NCBI GenBank assembly: GCA_019352055.1
Contig: JABBOB010000001.1
Span: forward strand, 1-64,000
DNA length: 64,000 nucleotides
Direction: 5' to 3'
Source: Acidobacteriota bacterium
GTDB taxonomy: Bacteria; Actinomycetota; Actinomycetes; Actinomycetales; Microbacteriaceae
Part shown: one piece after another, positions 49,990 through 58,595 of the stretch
Layout of the letters: every line of letters starts with the position of its first letter
Position numbering within the stretch: position 1 is the first letter of the stretch
Position numbers and translations under genes: made by a program
Notes under the pieces: generated by a model
The model's database searches: none
What the model saw: the letters and a program-made list of their open reading frames with translations, nothing else
What the model was told of the DNA's origin: nothing

Positions 49990-50763
49990 ATGCGCACCTT
50001 CCCGCTCTCGTCCACCGCTCGCACCCGCGAGGTCGTCCGGCACGAGCTGCGCCGGCGCCGCGTCGCGGTGGTCGGGCGCCTCGAGCTGCCCGGCTCGCTC
50101 GTGCGCATCACCCTCGGCGGCGAGGGCCTCGACGGGTTCACGAGCCTCGGACCCGAGGACCACGTGAAGCTCTTCTTCGACGGCCCGGACGGTGTCGTCG
50201 GCCGCGACTACACCCCCAGCGAGTTCAGGGCGCTCGGTGCGTCGAGCGGCCCCGAGCTGGACATCGACTTCGTGGTGCACGGCACAGACGGGCCGGCGAC
50301 CGCCTGGGCGTCCGCAGCCGTGGAAGGCGACGAGCTGGAGTTCGGCGGCCCGCGCGGCTCGCGCCTCGCGCCGACCGGATTCCGCAACGCGCTGCTGATC
50401 GCCGACCCCGCAGGACTGCCCGCGCTGCGCCGGTGGGTCCGTGCGTTCGCCGGGGACCCGATCACCCACGTCGTCCTGTTCGGGGGCGCGGAGGCGGGGT
50501 TCCTCGACGAGACCGAGCTGGCGACCGTGCTGCTGCAGGTCGTCGAGGACGGCCAGGACCTCCTCCTGACCGTGGAGTCGCAGGACATCGACGACGACAC
50601 CTTCGTCTGGGCTGCGGGCGAGGCCGCGGCGCTCGTGCCCGTACGACGGCATCTGAAGGCGCTCGGCCTCCCGAAGGAGAACCGGTCGCTGCACGGGTAC
50701 TGGAAGCGCGGGGTCGCGGGCCTCGACCACCACGCGCCCCTGGACCCCACCGACCCCGACTGA
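49990..50763 (+). CDS. Siderophore-interacting protein (FAD ferric reductase type)
   Basis: A 257-aa protein of the ViuB/YqjH family that releases iron from siderophores. The FAD-binding barrel holds RDYTPSEFRA near 76-85 (the RxYTxR-type motif), then DIDFVVHGTDGPATAWASAAVEGDELEFGGPRGS, and the C-terminal half has LLIADPAGLPALRRW and FVWAAGEAAALVPVRRHL (GE motif). No siderophore transport gene is adjacent. It is followed by a long palindrome. Confidence 0.9.
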   Translation: MRTFPLSSTARTREVVRHELRRRRVAVVGRLELPGSLVRITLGGEGLDGFTSLGPEDHVKLFFDGPDGVVGRDYTPSEFRALGASSGPELDIDFVVHGTDGPATAWASAAVEGDELEFGGPRGSRLAPTGFRNALLIADPAGLPALRRWVRAFAGDPITHVVLFGGAEAGFLDETELATVLLQVVEDGQDLLLTVESQDIDDDTFVWAAGEAAALVPVRRHLKALGLPKENRSLHGYWKRGVAGLDHHAPLDPTDPD

Positions 50764-50773
50764 CACCGCACTG

Positions 50774-50835
50774 CTGCCCGGGTTCCGGACATCTGCCCAG
50801 GCGCGCGCCTGGTCCGATGTCCGGAATCCGGGCAG
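50774..50835. terminator. 62-bp nested palindrome between convergent genes
   Basis: Outer arms 50774-50793 and 50816-50835 match in 19 of 20 positions (CTGCCCGG[G/A]TTCCGGACATC). Inside, CCAGGCGCGCGCCTGG (50797-50812) is itself a perfect palindrome. It begins 11 bp after the siderophore-protein stop and likely ends both converging transcripts. Confidence 0.75.
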
Positions 50836-50857
50836 ACTCCGGATGCGGACCGCTTCG

Positions 50858-51088
50858 TCAGCGGACGGAGGAGGGCTTGTCGTCGTTCGGGTTCCTGTGC
50901 TCCAGAGCGCGCATCGCGATCAGGAGCGCCGCGACCCCGAGCAGGGCGCGCACCAGCGCGAAGCCGAAGCAGGCGAGGGCCGCCGCCTCCGAGCCCACGG
51001 CGAGCAGGATGCCCCCGAAGGCCGCGATCGCCGCATCACCGAGGAACGCCGCTCGGATCCAGAACAGCAGCCGCGACGCGGGGGTCAT
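50858..51088 (-). CDS. Small membrane protein
   Basis: A 76-aa protein with two hydrophobic helices, about 8-31 (FWIRAAFLGDAAIAAFGGILL) and 34-59, and a charged tail RALEHRNPNDDKPSSVR. No family recognised. The ATG at 51088 lies 15 bp beyond the aldo/keto reductase stop and may be cotranscribed with it. The reading frame is closed by the palindrome region downstream. Confidence 0.6.
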   Translation of the reverse strand: MTPASRLLFWIRAAFLGDAAIAAFGGILLAVGSEAAALACFGFALVRALLGVAALLIAMRALEHRNPNDDKPSSVR

Positions 51089-51103
51089 GGCATCGCGCCG
51101 CTG

Positions 51104-52075
51104 TCAGAACCCGCTCGGGGCGTGGGGCACGTAGTCCGCTTCCAGCGCGTCGAGCTCGTCCTCGGTGAGCTCCAGGTCTGCTGCCGCGACCGCGTCCTCG
51201 AGATGATGCGGCTTCGTCGCCCCGATGATCGGCGCGGTCACCGCCGGCTGCGCCAGCACCCACGCGAGCGCCACCTGGGCCCGCGGCACCCCGCGCTCCG
51301 CGGCGACCCGGCCGACCGCGTCGACGATGCCGCGGTCGCCGTCCTGCCCGAAGAGCGTCTTGCCGAACTCGTCGGTCTCGCTGCGCGCGGTGGTGTCGTC
51401 CCACACGCGCGTCAGCTTCCCGCGGGCCAGCGGCGACCAGGGGATGACGCCGACGCCGGTCTCGAGGCAGTACGGGTGCATCTCCCGCTCCTCCTCGCGC
51501 TGCAGCAGCGAGTACTGGTCCTGCATCGACACGAAGCGGGTGAGGCCCTCGATGTCGGCGGTGTGCTGCATCTCCGCGAACTGCCAGGTCCACATCGACG
51601 ACGCGCCGATGTAGCGGGCCTTGCCCGCCTTCACGACGTCGTGCAGGGCCGCCATCGTCTCGGCCACGGGCACCTGCGGGTCGTACCGGTGGATCTGGTA
51701 GAGGTCCACGTAGTCGGTGCCGAGCCGCTTGAGGGAGGCGTCGATCTGCGTCATGATCGCGCCCCGCGACAGGCCGGCGCCGTTCGGGCCCGGGCCCATC
51801 CGGCCGTGCACCTTGGTGGCGATCACGACCTCCTCCCGCTTCGCGAACTCGCGCAGCAGCTCGCCCGTGATCTCCTCGCTGCTGCCGTCGGAGTAGACGT
51901 TCGCGGTGTCGAACGTGGTGATGCCGTGCTCGATCGCGCTGCGGAAGAACGGGCGCGCGTCGTCGAGGGGCAGGCTCCACGCGTGGTTGCCCCGGTCGGG
52001 TGCGCCGTAGCTCATGCAGCCGAGGATCACGCGGCTCACGGTCAGCCCGGCGTCGCCGAGTCGGATGGTGTCCAT
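51104..52075 (-). CDS. Aldo/keto reductase (intact)
   Basis: A 323-aa reductase with the full catalytic tetrad: D56 and Y61 (TTFDTANVYSDGSSEEITG), K88 (VIATKVHG) and H129 (QIHRYDPQVP). The C-terminal NADPH-binding segment IIGATKPHHLEDAVAA is also standard. It resembles the YajO/AKR11-type proteins that reduce varied aldehydes and ketones. It gives a useful contrast with the two aldo/keto reductase-like proteins at 14.9-17.1 kb that lack tetrad residues. Confidence 0.93.
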   Translation of the reverse strand: MDTIRLGDAGLTVSRVILGCMSYGAPDRGNHAWSLPLDDARPFFRSAIEHGITTFDTANVYSDGSSEEITGELLREFAKREEVVIATKVHGRMGPGPNGAGLSRGAIMTQIDASLKRLGTDYVDLYQIHRYDPQVPVAETMAALHDVVKAGKARYIGASSMWTWQFAEMQHTADIEGLTRFVSMQDQYSLLQREEEREMHPYCLETGVGVIPWSPLARGKLTRVWDDTTARSETDEFGKTLFGQDGDRGIVDAVGRVAAERGVPRAQVALAWVLAQPAVTAPIIGATKPHHLEDAVAAADLELTEDELDALEADYVPHAPSGF

Positions 52076-52131
52076 GCGTCGATCCTCCGCCCTGCGGTCT
52101 GGACGAGCGGCGAGTCCCCGGGGCGGAGACC

Positions 52132-52551
52132 TCAGCGGGTCTCGCCCATGAGCAGGTCGACGCGCACACCCTGCCGGGTCGCGACGATGCGGACCGGGAT
52201 GCGCGGCTTCCGCCCGGCCATGTCGAGCCGGCTCAGCGCCTCGTTCACGACGCCCTCGAGCCCCCGCGGGACCCGGCCCACCGGGCCGACGATGCGCCCG
52301 TCGACGAAGATCCGGACCGGCAGGGGGGCGTCGGTGCGCTCCTCCTCGTCGGTGCGCCGTGCGATCGCCGTCTCGACCGGTTCGGCCCCGACGATGTCGC
52401 GGAGCAGGTCCTGGTGCGGGTCGCTGCCGGCGAGACGGATCGCGGTCCCGCCGTTCGCGGGGAGGAGATCGAACCGGTAGTCGGCCAGCGAACCGCGACC
52501 CCGGTCCCCCTTCGGGAACTCGGGGTCACCCCCACGGCGTCGGAAGAGCAC
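52132..52551 (-). CDS. Hypothetical protein, 139 aa
   Basis: Not recognised. A soluble, charged protein opening with a basic stretch (LFRRRGGDPEFPKGDRGRG) and containing AIRLAGSDPHQDLLRDIVG, VRIFVDGRIVGPVGRVPRGLEGVVNEALSRLDMAGRKPRIPVRIVATRQGVRVDLLMG. The alternating strands in the second half suggest a small alpha/beta domain, perhaps an HIRAN-like or ligand-binding fold. GTG start at 52551. Codon use is like that of its neighbours; it lies between the aldo/keto reductase and the hexapeptide-repeat gene. Confidence 0.6.
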   Translation of the reverse strand: MLFRRRGGDPEFPKGDRGRGSLADYRFDLLPANGGTAIRLAGSDPHQDLLRDIVGAEPVETAIARRTDEEERTDAPLPVRIFVDGRIVGPVGRVPRGLEGVVNEALSRLDMAGRKPRIPVRIVATRQGVRVDLLMGETR

Positions 52552-52634
52552 GGGCCCATTGTGCCGGTCGATCGCTCATACCGGATTCACATCTGGAAAG
52601 GGGGCGCGCTCGGGGAATGAACGGGGGCGCGTTC

Positions 52635-52640
52635 TACGTT
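52635..52640 (+). promoter_or_regulatory. Leaderless -10 element of the hexapeptide-repeat gene
   Basis: TACGTT lies 9 nt before the ATG at 52650; no Shine-Dalgarno is visible in between. Confidence 0.5.
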
Positions 52641-52649
52641 GTGTAGATC

Positions 52650-53066
52650 ATGCAGCGCAGGACCCCCAGGATCGCAGAAGAGATCGAGGACGAGTTCGGC
52701 ACCGTCACCCGGTACCGCCGCCACCCCAACGGACGTGGCCTCGTCGCGACGGACGCCTCCGTCGACCCCACCGCCTTCATCGCCCCCACCGTGTACATCG
52801 AGTCGGGCGCGCGGGTCGGGCGAGCCGTCCACATCGCGGCCGGCAGCTGGGTCGACCGCGAGGCCGTCGTCGGTCCCCATGCCGAGATCGGTGCGGCCGT
52901 GCACGTCGGCGCCGCAGCCGTCGTCGGCGAGGGCGCCCGGGTCGGCAGCCACACGAAGATCGGCGCTCGCGCCTCGATCGGCGCCGGCGCGCGCGTCGCA
53001 CCCGACCAGAAGATCGAGGACGACGCGGTGCTCCCGCAGCAGAGCGCGTTCGGCGCCGCCGCGTAA
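52650..53066 (+). CDS. Left-handed beta-helix (hexapeptide-repeat) protein
   Basis: A 138-aa protein. From about residue 37 it is built of hexapeptide repeats ([LIV]-G-x4 type): VDPTAFIAPTVYIESGARVGRAVHIAAGSWVDREAVVGPHAEIGAAVHVGAAAVVGEGARVGSHTKIGARASIGAGARV. This gives a short beta-helix, as in gamma-carbonic anhydrases and acyltransferases, but no clear catalytic His triad is seen, so a transferase or structural role are both open. It converges on rpsO, with a perfect 44-bp palindrome between. Confidence 0.75.
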   Translation: MQRRTPRIAEEIEDEFGTVTRYRRHPNGRGLVATDASVDPTAFIAPTVYIESGARVGRAVHIAAGSWVDREAVVGPHAEIGAAVHVGAAAVVGEGARVGSHTKIGARASIGAGARVAPDQKIEDDAVLPQQSAFGAAA

Positions 53067-53076
53067 GCGTCCCGCG

Positions 53077-53120
53077 ACGGCAGCAGGCCTCCCTCCGATC
53101 GGAGGGAGGCCTGCTGCCGT
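53077..53120. terminator. Perfect 44-bp palindrome (bidirectional terminator)
   Basis: Arms 53077-53096 and 53101-53120 are perfectly complementary (ACGGCAGCAGGCC...), and the central GATC is itself self-complementary. It separates the convergent hexapeptide-repeat gene and rpsO, 14 bp past the rpsO stop. Confidence 0.85.
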
Positions 53121-53133
53121 TGCGGCGTCGCGA

Positions 53134-53403
53134 CTAGCGGCGCAGCCCGAGGCGCTCGATCAGCGTGCGGTAGCGCTGGATGTCCACGTCCTGCAGGTAG
53201 CCCAGCAGGCGCCGGCGCTGGCCGACCAGCAGGAGCAGGCCGCGACGGGAGTGGTGGTCGTGCTTGTGCGTCTTCAGGTGCTCGGTGAGGTCCTTGATGC
53301 GGGTCGACAGCATCGCGATCTGGACCTCGGGCGAACCGGTGTCACCCTCGTGCGTCGCGTACTCCGCGATGATCGCCTTCTTGACCTCTGCGTCCAATGC
53401 CAC
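53134..53403 (-). CDS. rpsO: 30S ribosomal protein S15
   Basis: An 89-aa S15, full length: [32 protein letters not shown], then [32 protein letters not shown], the 16S rRNA-binding H-D-x-H-S-R-R-G-L motif. GTG 53403 follows GAAGAGGAG. A TAGACT -10 at 53491-53496 gives a leader of about 80 nt. In most bacteria rpsO is directly upstream of pnp; here the next gene downstream is convergent and pnp is 33.7 kb away on the same strand. Confidence 0.97.
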   Translation of the reverse strand: MALDAEVKKAIIAEYATHEGDTGSPEVQIAMLSTRIKDLTEHLKTHKHDHHSRRGLLLLVGQRRRLLGYLQDVDIQRYRTLIERLGLRR

Positions 53404-53490
53404 AGGTGACTCCTCTTCAGCTCGCTGCGCGGTGTCCGACGCGGGAGTGCGTCGACGATCTGGATCCGCGGCCGGTTCACGGCGGCAGGG

Positions 53491-53496
53491 AGTCTA
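53491..53496 (-). promoter_or_regulatory. -10 element of rpsO
   Basis: Minus-strand TAGACT, 88 bp before the rpsO start, with no good -35 hexamer. S15 often binds its own leader; no pseudoknot was worked out here. Confidence 0.4.
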
Positions 53497-53620
53497 GCAA
53501 GGACGGCGACGGCTCCTGCTCCCGGAGGGCGTGCTGAGCGGATCCTGAAGACGTCCGTCGGTCACCGGCGCCGCGGCACCGGGGTCCCGTACGGTCGGGA
53601 GCGACGAGGGGAGGGATCAC

Positions 53621-54799
53621 ATGTCGGTCTGGCTCGACATCGTGCTCGCGCTGGTGCTGCTCGGCTACCTGGTGCAGGGGTACCGGCTCGGGTTCGTGCG
53701 CAGCATCGCGGCGCTCGCCGGGATCATCGCGGGCGGGATCGCCGCCGCGCTGCTCTCCCCGCTCATCGGCTCACTCGTGCAGGACGCGACGGGCAAGGTC
53801 GTCGCGACGATCGTCGCGGCCGTGGTGCTGGTGCTGCTCGGGCACGCGATCGGCTCGGGCATCGGTGCCGCGATCGGCGGCGTGCTCCGCCGGAGCCCGC
53901 TCGGCCTGCTGGACCGGCTGCTGGGTGCCGCGGCGTCCCTCGTCGTCTGCGCACTCGCGATCTCCATGATCGCCTCACTCGCCGTCTCGCTCGGGGTCCC
54001 CTTCGTCGCGCAGCCGATCGCGTCCTCCATCGTGCTCCGCACGATCAGCGCGGCGACGCCGGCACCGGTGGACCGGGCCCTCGCGCAGCTCCGCTCGAGC
54101 GTGCTGTCGAGCGGCATCCCCCAGCTGGGCATCTCGCTCGGCACCGGCGGCGGCGACACCACCGTGCCCGGCGTCGCGCAGACGGCTGGCCTGCGCACCG
54201 CCAACGCGTCGGTCGTGAAGATCACCGGGCGGGCGCCCGCCTGCAACCAGGAGCAGTCCGGCTCCGGCTTCGTCGTCGCCGGCGATCGCATCCTCACCAA
54301 CGCGCACGTCGTGTCCGGCGTCAGCCAGCCCGTCGTCCTCGCCCCCGACGGCCAGGCGCTGACCGGTCGCGTCACCTACTTCGACCCGAAGCACGACCTC
54401 GCGGTGATCGCGGTGAACGGGCTGCAGGCGAAGCCGCTCACGGTCACGGCTGCGGCCCCGGCGGGGACGACGGGGGCGATCGCCGGATACCCGTTCGGCG
54501 GTCCCTTCACGGAGGGGGGCGCGCGCGTGCTGCAGACCGGCGCGGTGACGGTGCCCGACGTCTCAGGCGGCGGCCGGACCTCGCGGCAGATCGCGGCGAT
54601 CGCGGCCGACGTCGAGCAGGGGAACTCCGGCGGCCCGCTGCTGACGACGAACGGCCGCGTGATCGGCATCGTGTTCGCGAAGAGCACCAACCAGACCAAC
54701 CTCGGCTACGCGATGACCCCGGCCGAGTTCGGCGGCGTCGTCGGCCGAGCCTCCTCGCTCACGTCCGCCGTGTCCACGGGAGCCTGCAGCGCGGGCTGA
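53621..54799 (+). CDS. MarP-like membrane serine protease (CvpA domain plus trypsin-like domain)
   Basis: A 392-aa protein. The N-terminal colicin-V-production-like region has four membrane helices (about 5-20, 27-48, 60-84 and 100-125). The extracytoplasmic trypsin-like domain has the triad H229 (TNAHVV), D259 (PKHDLAV) and S336 (EQGNSGGPL). Cys208 and a C-terminal Cys match the disulfide of mycobacterial MarP, which is needed for acid resistance and processes cell-wall hydrolases. ATG 53621 follows GAGGGGAGGGA; a TACGGT -10 lies upstream. Confidence 0.93.
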   Translation: MSVWLDIVLALVLLGYLVQGYRLGFVRSIAALAGIIAGGIAAALLSPLIGSLVQDATGKVVATIVAAVVLVLLGHAIGSGIGAAIGGVLRRSPLGLLDRLLGAAASLVVCALAISMIASLAVSLGVPFVAQPIASSIVLRTISAATPAPVDRALAQLRSSVLSSGIPQLGISLGTGGGDTTVPGVAQTAGLRTANASVVKITGRAPACNQEQSGSGFVVAGDRILTNAHVVSGVSQPVVLAPDGQALTGRVTYFDPKHDLAVIAVNGLQAKPLTVTAAAPAGTTGAIAGYPFGGPFTEGGARVLQTGAVTVPDVSGGGRTSRQIAAIAADVEQGNSGGPLLTTNGRVIGIVFAKSTNQTNLGYAMTPAEFGGVVGRASSLTSAVSTGACSAG

Positions 54800-54849
54800 C
54801 TCGCCGTCCGGAGGACCCTGGTGATCCGGAGGGCACGTCGCCGGGCTGA

Positions 54850-54874
54850 GGAGCACCACGCGTCCGGGTGCTCC
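54850..54874. terminator. Bidirectional terminator hairpin
   Basis: GGAGCACC (54850-54857) pairs perfectly with GGTGCTCC (54867-54874) over a 9-nt loop, midway between two convergent stops. Confidence 0.65.
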
Positions 54875-54919
54875 GAGCCGGCGGGACGACGGACGACGCG
54901 ACCGCCTCCCGGGCTCGGG

Positions 54920-57118
54920 CTACGGTGCGGGTTCCACCACGACCAGCCGTCTCGTCGGCCGCGTGAAGGCGACGTAGAGCGACCCGGGCCCGGCCTCCCG
55001 CGCGACGGAGTCGGGGTCGACGACCACGACGCTGTCGAACTCGAGCCCCTTCGCCGTCCACGGGTCCAGCACCGAGACGGGCGATCCGAGCCCCTCCGCG
55101 CCGTAGCCGACCCGCTCGTCGATGCCCACACGGAGCGCGTCGTGGAGCTCGGCGACGAGCCCGGCCGGTGCGATCACGGCGAGCGCACCGCCGTCGTCCC
55201 TCGCGCGGTCGGCGAGCACCGCGGCCACCGTCGCAGCGGGGACGGCCCCTCGTGCGGCGCGCACCCGGAGCGGCGGTTCGCCCTCGCGGACGGAGCGGGA
55301 GGGGGTGATCGGCAGTCCGTCGTGCAGCGCCCGCGACTCGGCCAGCGCGGCGATCTGCTGCGGCGTGCGGTAGTTGACGGACAGTCGTTCGAGCCGGAAC
55401 TCGTCCGTGAGCGCCCCGAGCGCCTGCCGCCAGTCGGCGGCCGGAGGCTCGGCAGCGGACTGCGCGAGATCGCCCACGACGGTGAACGAGCGGAGCGGGC
55501 CCCGCCTGCGCAGCAGCAGCCACTGCATCGGGCTCAGCTCCTGCGCCTCGTCGACGACGATGTGCCCGTAGGTCCAGGTGCGGTCCACCGCCGCGCGCTC
55601 GGCCGTCGTGAGCCGCACGCCCTCCTCCGCGAAGCCGTCCGCGAGCGACTCGGCGGAGACCATGCCCTCGACGCCCATGTTCACGATCGCCTGCTCGGCG
55701 TTCTCGATGTCGCGCTTGCGCTGGGCGTCGCGGGCCTGCGCGCGGGCGTCGCCGGTCGTGTCCGTCTCCCCCAGCAGCTCCGCCGCCTCGTCGAGCAGCG
55801 GCACGTCGGCGACGGTGAACGGGGAGCGCCGCGGCCGGCTCAGCAGCTGCCGGTCCGCGGCGCTCAGCTCGGGCGCAGAGCGGGCGAGGTAGTCCGGACG
55901 GGAGTACAGGTCGCCGAGCAGCTTCTCGGGCGTGAGCGGGAGCCAGGCGCTGTTCAGCAGCACCTTGACGTCCTGCGCGGTGCGGATGTCCTCGCGCAGC
56001 ATCCGGCGGTCCTCGTCGTCGATCGTGCTGCCGCGCGCAGCGACCTGCTCGACGAGCTGGGCGGTCAGGTCGCCGAGCGCGCTCTTGACGAACGTGACGC
56101 GCGCGACGTTGTGCGGCTTCCTGGTCTGCTGCGCGTGCCGGATGGCGCGCTGGATCAGGGCGGGCTGCACCGTCAGGACGACGCCGTTCACCTCGACGTC
56201 GATCGGCCCGGCCGGGGCGATCTGCCGGGCGTGCACGGCGTGCCGCAGCACGGTCGCCATGGCGGTGCGCCCCTTGACCGCGGCGACCGCGGGCGGGTCG
56301 ACCGCTCCGGCGTCCACGCCCGGGTACAGCTGGCCGAGCGTGCGGAGCACGACCCCCGTCTCACCGAGCGAGGGCAGCACCTGCTCGATGTACTCGAGGA
56401 AGCTGCGGGACGGCCCGACGACGAGCACGCCGTTGCGGGCGAGGCGCTCCTTCTGCGCATACAGGAGGTAAGCGGCACGGTGCAGCGCGACGGCCGTCTT
56501 GCCGGTGCCGGGGCCGCCCTGCACCACCAGCACGCCGCGCGCCTCCGAACGGATGATGCGGTCCTGCTCGGCCTGGATGGTCGAGACGATGTCGTGCATG
56601 CGACCGGTCCGCTGCGCGCTGAGGGCGGCGAGCAGCGCCGTCTCGCCGTTCAGCGTCACGTCCTCGGGGATGTCGTCCGGGTCGAACACCTCATCCTCGA
56701 GCGCCGTGACGTCCCGGCCCCTGGTCGTCAGGTGGCGGCGGACGCGGACCCCCAGGGGTGTCGCGGCGGTGGCCTGGTAGAACGCGCTCGACTGCGGGGC
56801 GCGCCAGTCGAGCAGCAGCGGCCGCTGGTCGTCGTCGCGGAGGCCGATGCGGCCGATGTACCGGACGGCGCCGTCGTCCGCCTGCAGCCTCCCGAACACG
56901 AGCCGGTCGTCGACGTCCCGGAGGCGCCGGACGCGGTCCTCGAACAGCCGCGCCATCGCGTCGCGCTCGGTGCGGGCCTGATGGGTCCCGGTCGCTCCCC
57001 CGCGCCGGACGCGTTCGAGCTCTGCGACGAGCTCGGCACGCAGCACGTCGAGCCGGGAGTACAGCCCGGACACGTATCGCTGCTCGCGGGCGAGCTCCGC
57101 ATCCGCGGCATCGGTCAC
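54920..57118 (-). CDS. HelD-like UvrD-family helicase
   Basis: A 732-aa SF1 ATPase of the HelD/HelR type, which binds RNA polymerase and clears it from DNA; some relatives give rifampicin tolerance. An N-terminal coiled-coil-like region (ELAREQRYVSGLYSRLDVLRAELVAELERV), RLGLRDDDQRPLLLDWRAP-type start, Walker A GGPGTGKTAVALHR near 205, VVDEAQELSPMQW (motif II), VNYRTPQQIA and the C-terminal TAKGLEFDSVVVVDP and YVAFTRPTRRL. GTG 57118 is chosen for the GGAGGTG just upstream; the TAGGAT -10 lies so that an ATG at 57145 would precede the transcript start. Confidence 0.88.
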   Translation of the reverse strand: MTDAADAELAREQRYVSGLYSRLDVLRAELVAELERVRRGGATGTHQARTERDAMARLFEDRVRRLRDVDDRLVFGRLQADDGAVRYIGRIGLRDDDQRPLLLDWRAPQSSAFYQATAATPLGVRVRRHLTTRGRDVTALEDEVFDPDDIPEDVTLNGETALLAALSAQRTGRMHDIVSTIQAEQDRIIRSEARGVLVVQGGPGTGKTAVALHRAAYLLYAQKERLARNGVLVVGPSRSFLEYIEQVLPSLGETGVVLRTLGQLYPGVDAGAVDPPAVAAVKGRTAMATVLRHAVHARQIAPAGPIDVEVNGVVLTVQPALIQRAIRHAQQTRKPHNVARVTFVKSALGDLTAQLVEQVAARGSTIDDEDRRMLREDIRTAQDVKVLLNSAWLPLTPEKLLGDLYSRPDYLARSAPELSAADRQLLSRPRRSPFTVADVPLLDEAAELLGETDTTGDARAQARDAQRKRDIENAEQAIVNMGVEGMVSAESLADGFAEEGVRLTTAERAAVDRTWTYGHIVVDEAQELSPMQWLLLRRRGPLRSFTVVGDLAQSAAEPPAADWRQALGALTDEFRLERLSVNYRTPQQIAALAESRALHDGLPITPSRSVREGEPPLRVRAARGAVPAATVAAVLADRARDDGGALAVIAPAGLVAELHDALRVGIDERVGYGAEGLGSPVSVLDPWTAKGLEFDSVVVVDPDSVAREAGPGSLYVAFTRPTRRLVVVEPAP

Positions 57119-57176
57119 GTGGTGCACCTCCGGTTTCGCGGCCATCCATCCTAGGACGGCGGACGGGGAGGCCCGC

Positions 57177-58484
57177 TCAGGCCCGGGCGCGCTCCTCGAG
57201 CAGCTCCTCGTAGCGGTCGGGCTTGCTCGGGTCCTTCCGGAACGCCCACTCCGGGAGCGCTCCCCGCTGCACCTTGGCGAGCACGATCGGCGCGATGTCC
57301 CGGTCGTCGTCCTGCTGGAGCGCCCGCGCGGCGAGGGCTGCGGCGGCGCTGCTCGCACCGCGGGCCCACTCGAGCCAGCAGAGGGCCTCGTCGAGGGCCG
57401 CGCCGGTGCGGCGGGTCTCGACGTACGTCGCGACCTCGTGCAGCGCGGCGATCGCGGCCTCGACGCGGTCCGGGTCCGGGCGGCGGAACCGGCCGCCGCC
57501 GATCGCGTCGATCATCCGCTCGATCGAGCGCTCCCGGCCGCCCGGCGCGCTCACCGCCGTCCAGACCTCCCTGCCGAAGGCCGGCCCCCAGCCGACCTGG
57601 GCCAGCAGCAGACCGATCAGGCCTTGGCGCACGACGAGGGCGAGCAGCAGCGCCCGGCACGCGCACGGTCGGTCGTGCTCGTCGTGCGGCGTGAGGATCC
57701 CCTCGACGAGGCCGACCACCGCATCGATGTCCCGACCCCATCGGTACCGGTCCATCGCGGACTCCTCGGACGGCGGCCGCAGCAGGGACGTCATCGAGGC
57801 GGGGCCGAACGCGCCGCTGGGGACGGTCTCGGCGTCGCCGAGCGCGACACCGTGCAGCACGCCGCCCGGCCCCTGCGGCTGCGACCACCAGGCGACGCAG
57901 TGCTCCGCGAACCGGTCGGCCTGCTCGTCCGTCGCCGGCTCCGCCGCGGCGAGCGGCTCCCGGCGCGGCGTGCGCGGCTCGTCCGGATCGAGCAGAGCGA
58001 GCGGCTGCCCACCGCGGGGCAGGCGGGGGTCGTCCAGGGAGCCCCACCCGTCGGCGGCGACGATGAACCGGTCGAGGACCTCGAGGCCCATCGCGCGGGC
58101 CTGCTTCGCGACCACGCGGACCTGCGCTGCCGCAGGCGGCCGACCCGTCGGCGCGAAGGTCTCGGGCGTGTAGGCCGCGACGGCGACCCCCGTCACTCCG
58201 TCGACGCGCAGCACCCGACCGAGCACGACGGCCGCCCACTCGTCGAGCTCGTCCGGGACCTCGGTGTGCCGCAGGTCGACGCGCATCGCGCCGAGGGTGC
58301 GCGACCTCGTCCCTCGGGACCGCGCGAAGAGGACGAGCACCATGCTGTCCTCGGGGTCGACCGGCAGCAGGTCCGGGACGAAGCGCAGCAGGTCCGCCGG
58401 CCCCGTGGCTCGGACGATCCGGGGTGCCCGCGCGGGACGCTGGGCGGACTGGCGACGACGGGACCTCGACTGCTTCTGCGACAT
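57177..58484 (-). CDS. DUF4192 domain protein
   Basis: A 435-aa protein. DUF4192 features: IVRATGPADLLRFVPDLLPVDPEDSMVLVLFARSRG near the N-terminus, GVAVAAYTPETFAP, and a helical C-terminal half with DEALCWLEWARGASSAAAALAARALQQDDDRDIAPIVLAKVQRGALPEW. This family is limited to actinobacteria and has no known function. It opens with a basic stretch MSQKQSRSRRRQS. It lies 32 bp behind the apt terminator side and upstream of the HelD-like gene in the same direction. Confidence 0.85.
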   Translation of the reverse strand: MSQKQSRSRRRQSAQRPARAPRIVRATGPADLLRFVPDLLPVDPEDSMVLVLFARSRGTRSRTLGAMRVDLRHTEVPDELDEWAAVVLGRVLRVDGVTGVAVAAYTPETFAPTGRPPAAAQVRVVAKQARAMGLEVLDRFIVAADGWGSLDDPRLPRGGQPLALLDPDEPRTPRREPLAAAEPATDEQADRFAEHCVAWWSQPQGPGGVLHGVALGDAETVPSGAFGPASMTSLLRPPSEESAMDRYRWGRDIDAVVGLVEGILTPHDEHDRPCACRALLLALVVRQGLIGLLLAQVGWGPAFGREVWTAVSAPGGRERSIERMIDAIGGGRFRRPDPDRVEAAIAALHEVATYVETRRTGAALDEALCWLEWARGASSAAAALAARALQQDDDRDIAPIVLAKVQRGALPEWAFRKDPSKPDRYEELLEERARA

Positions 58485-58595
58485 GCGGGGAAGCATCGCG
58501 GGGCGATCGCGGCCGGGGAGGCGATCGGGGTCGACGATCCGGGGATCGGGTCGTGCCGGCACTGGGGAGGAGCGGATCCGGGGGACGCTCCTCTG

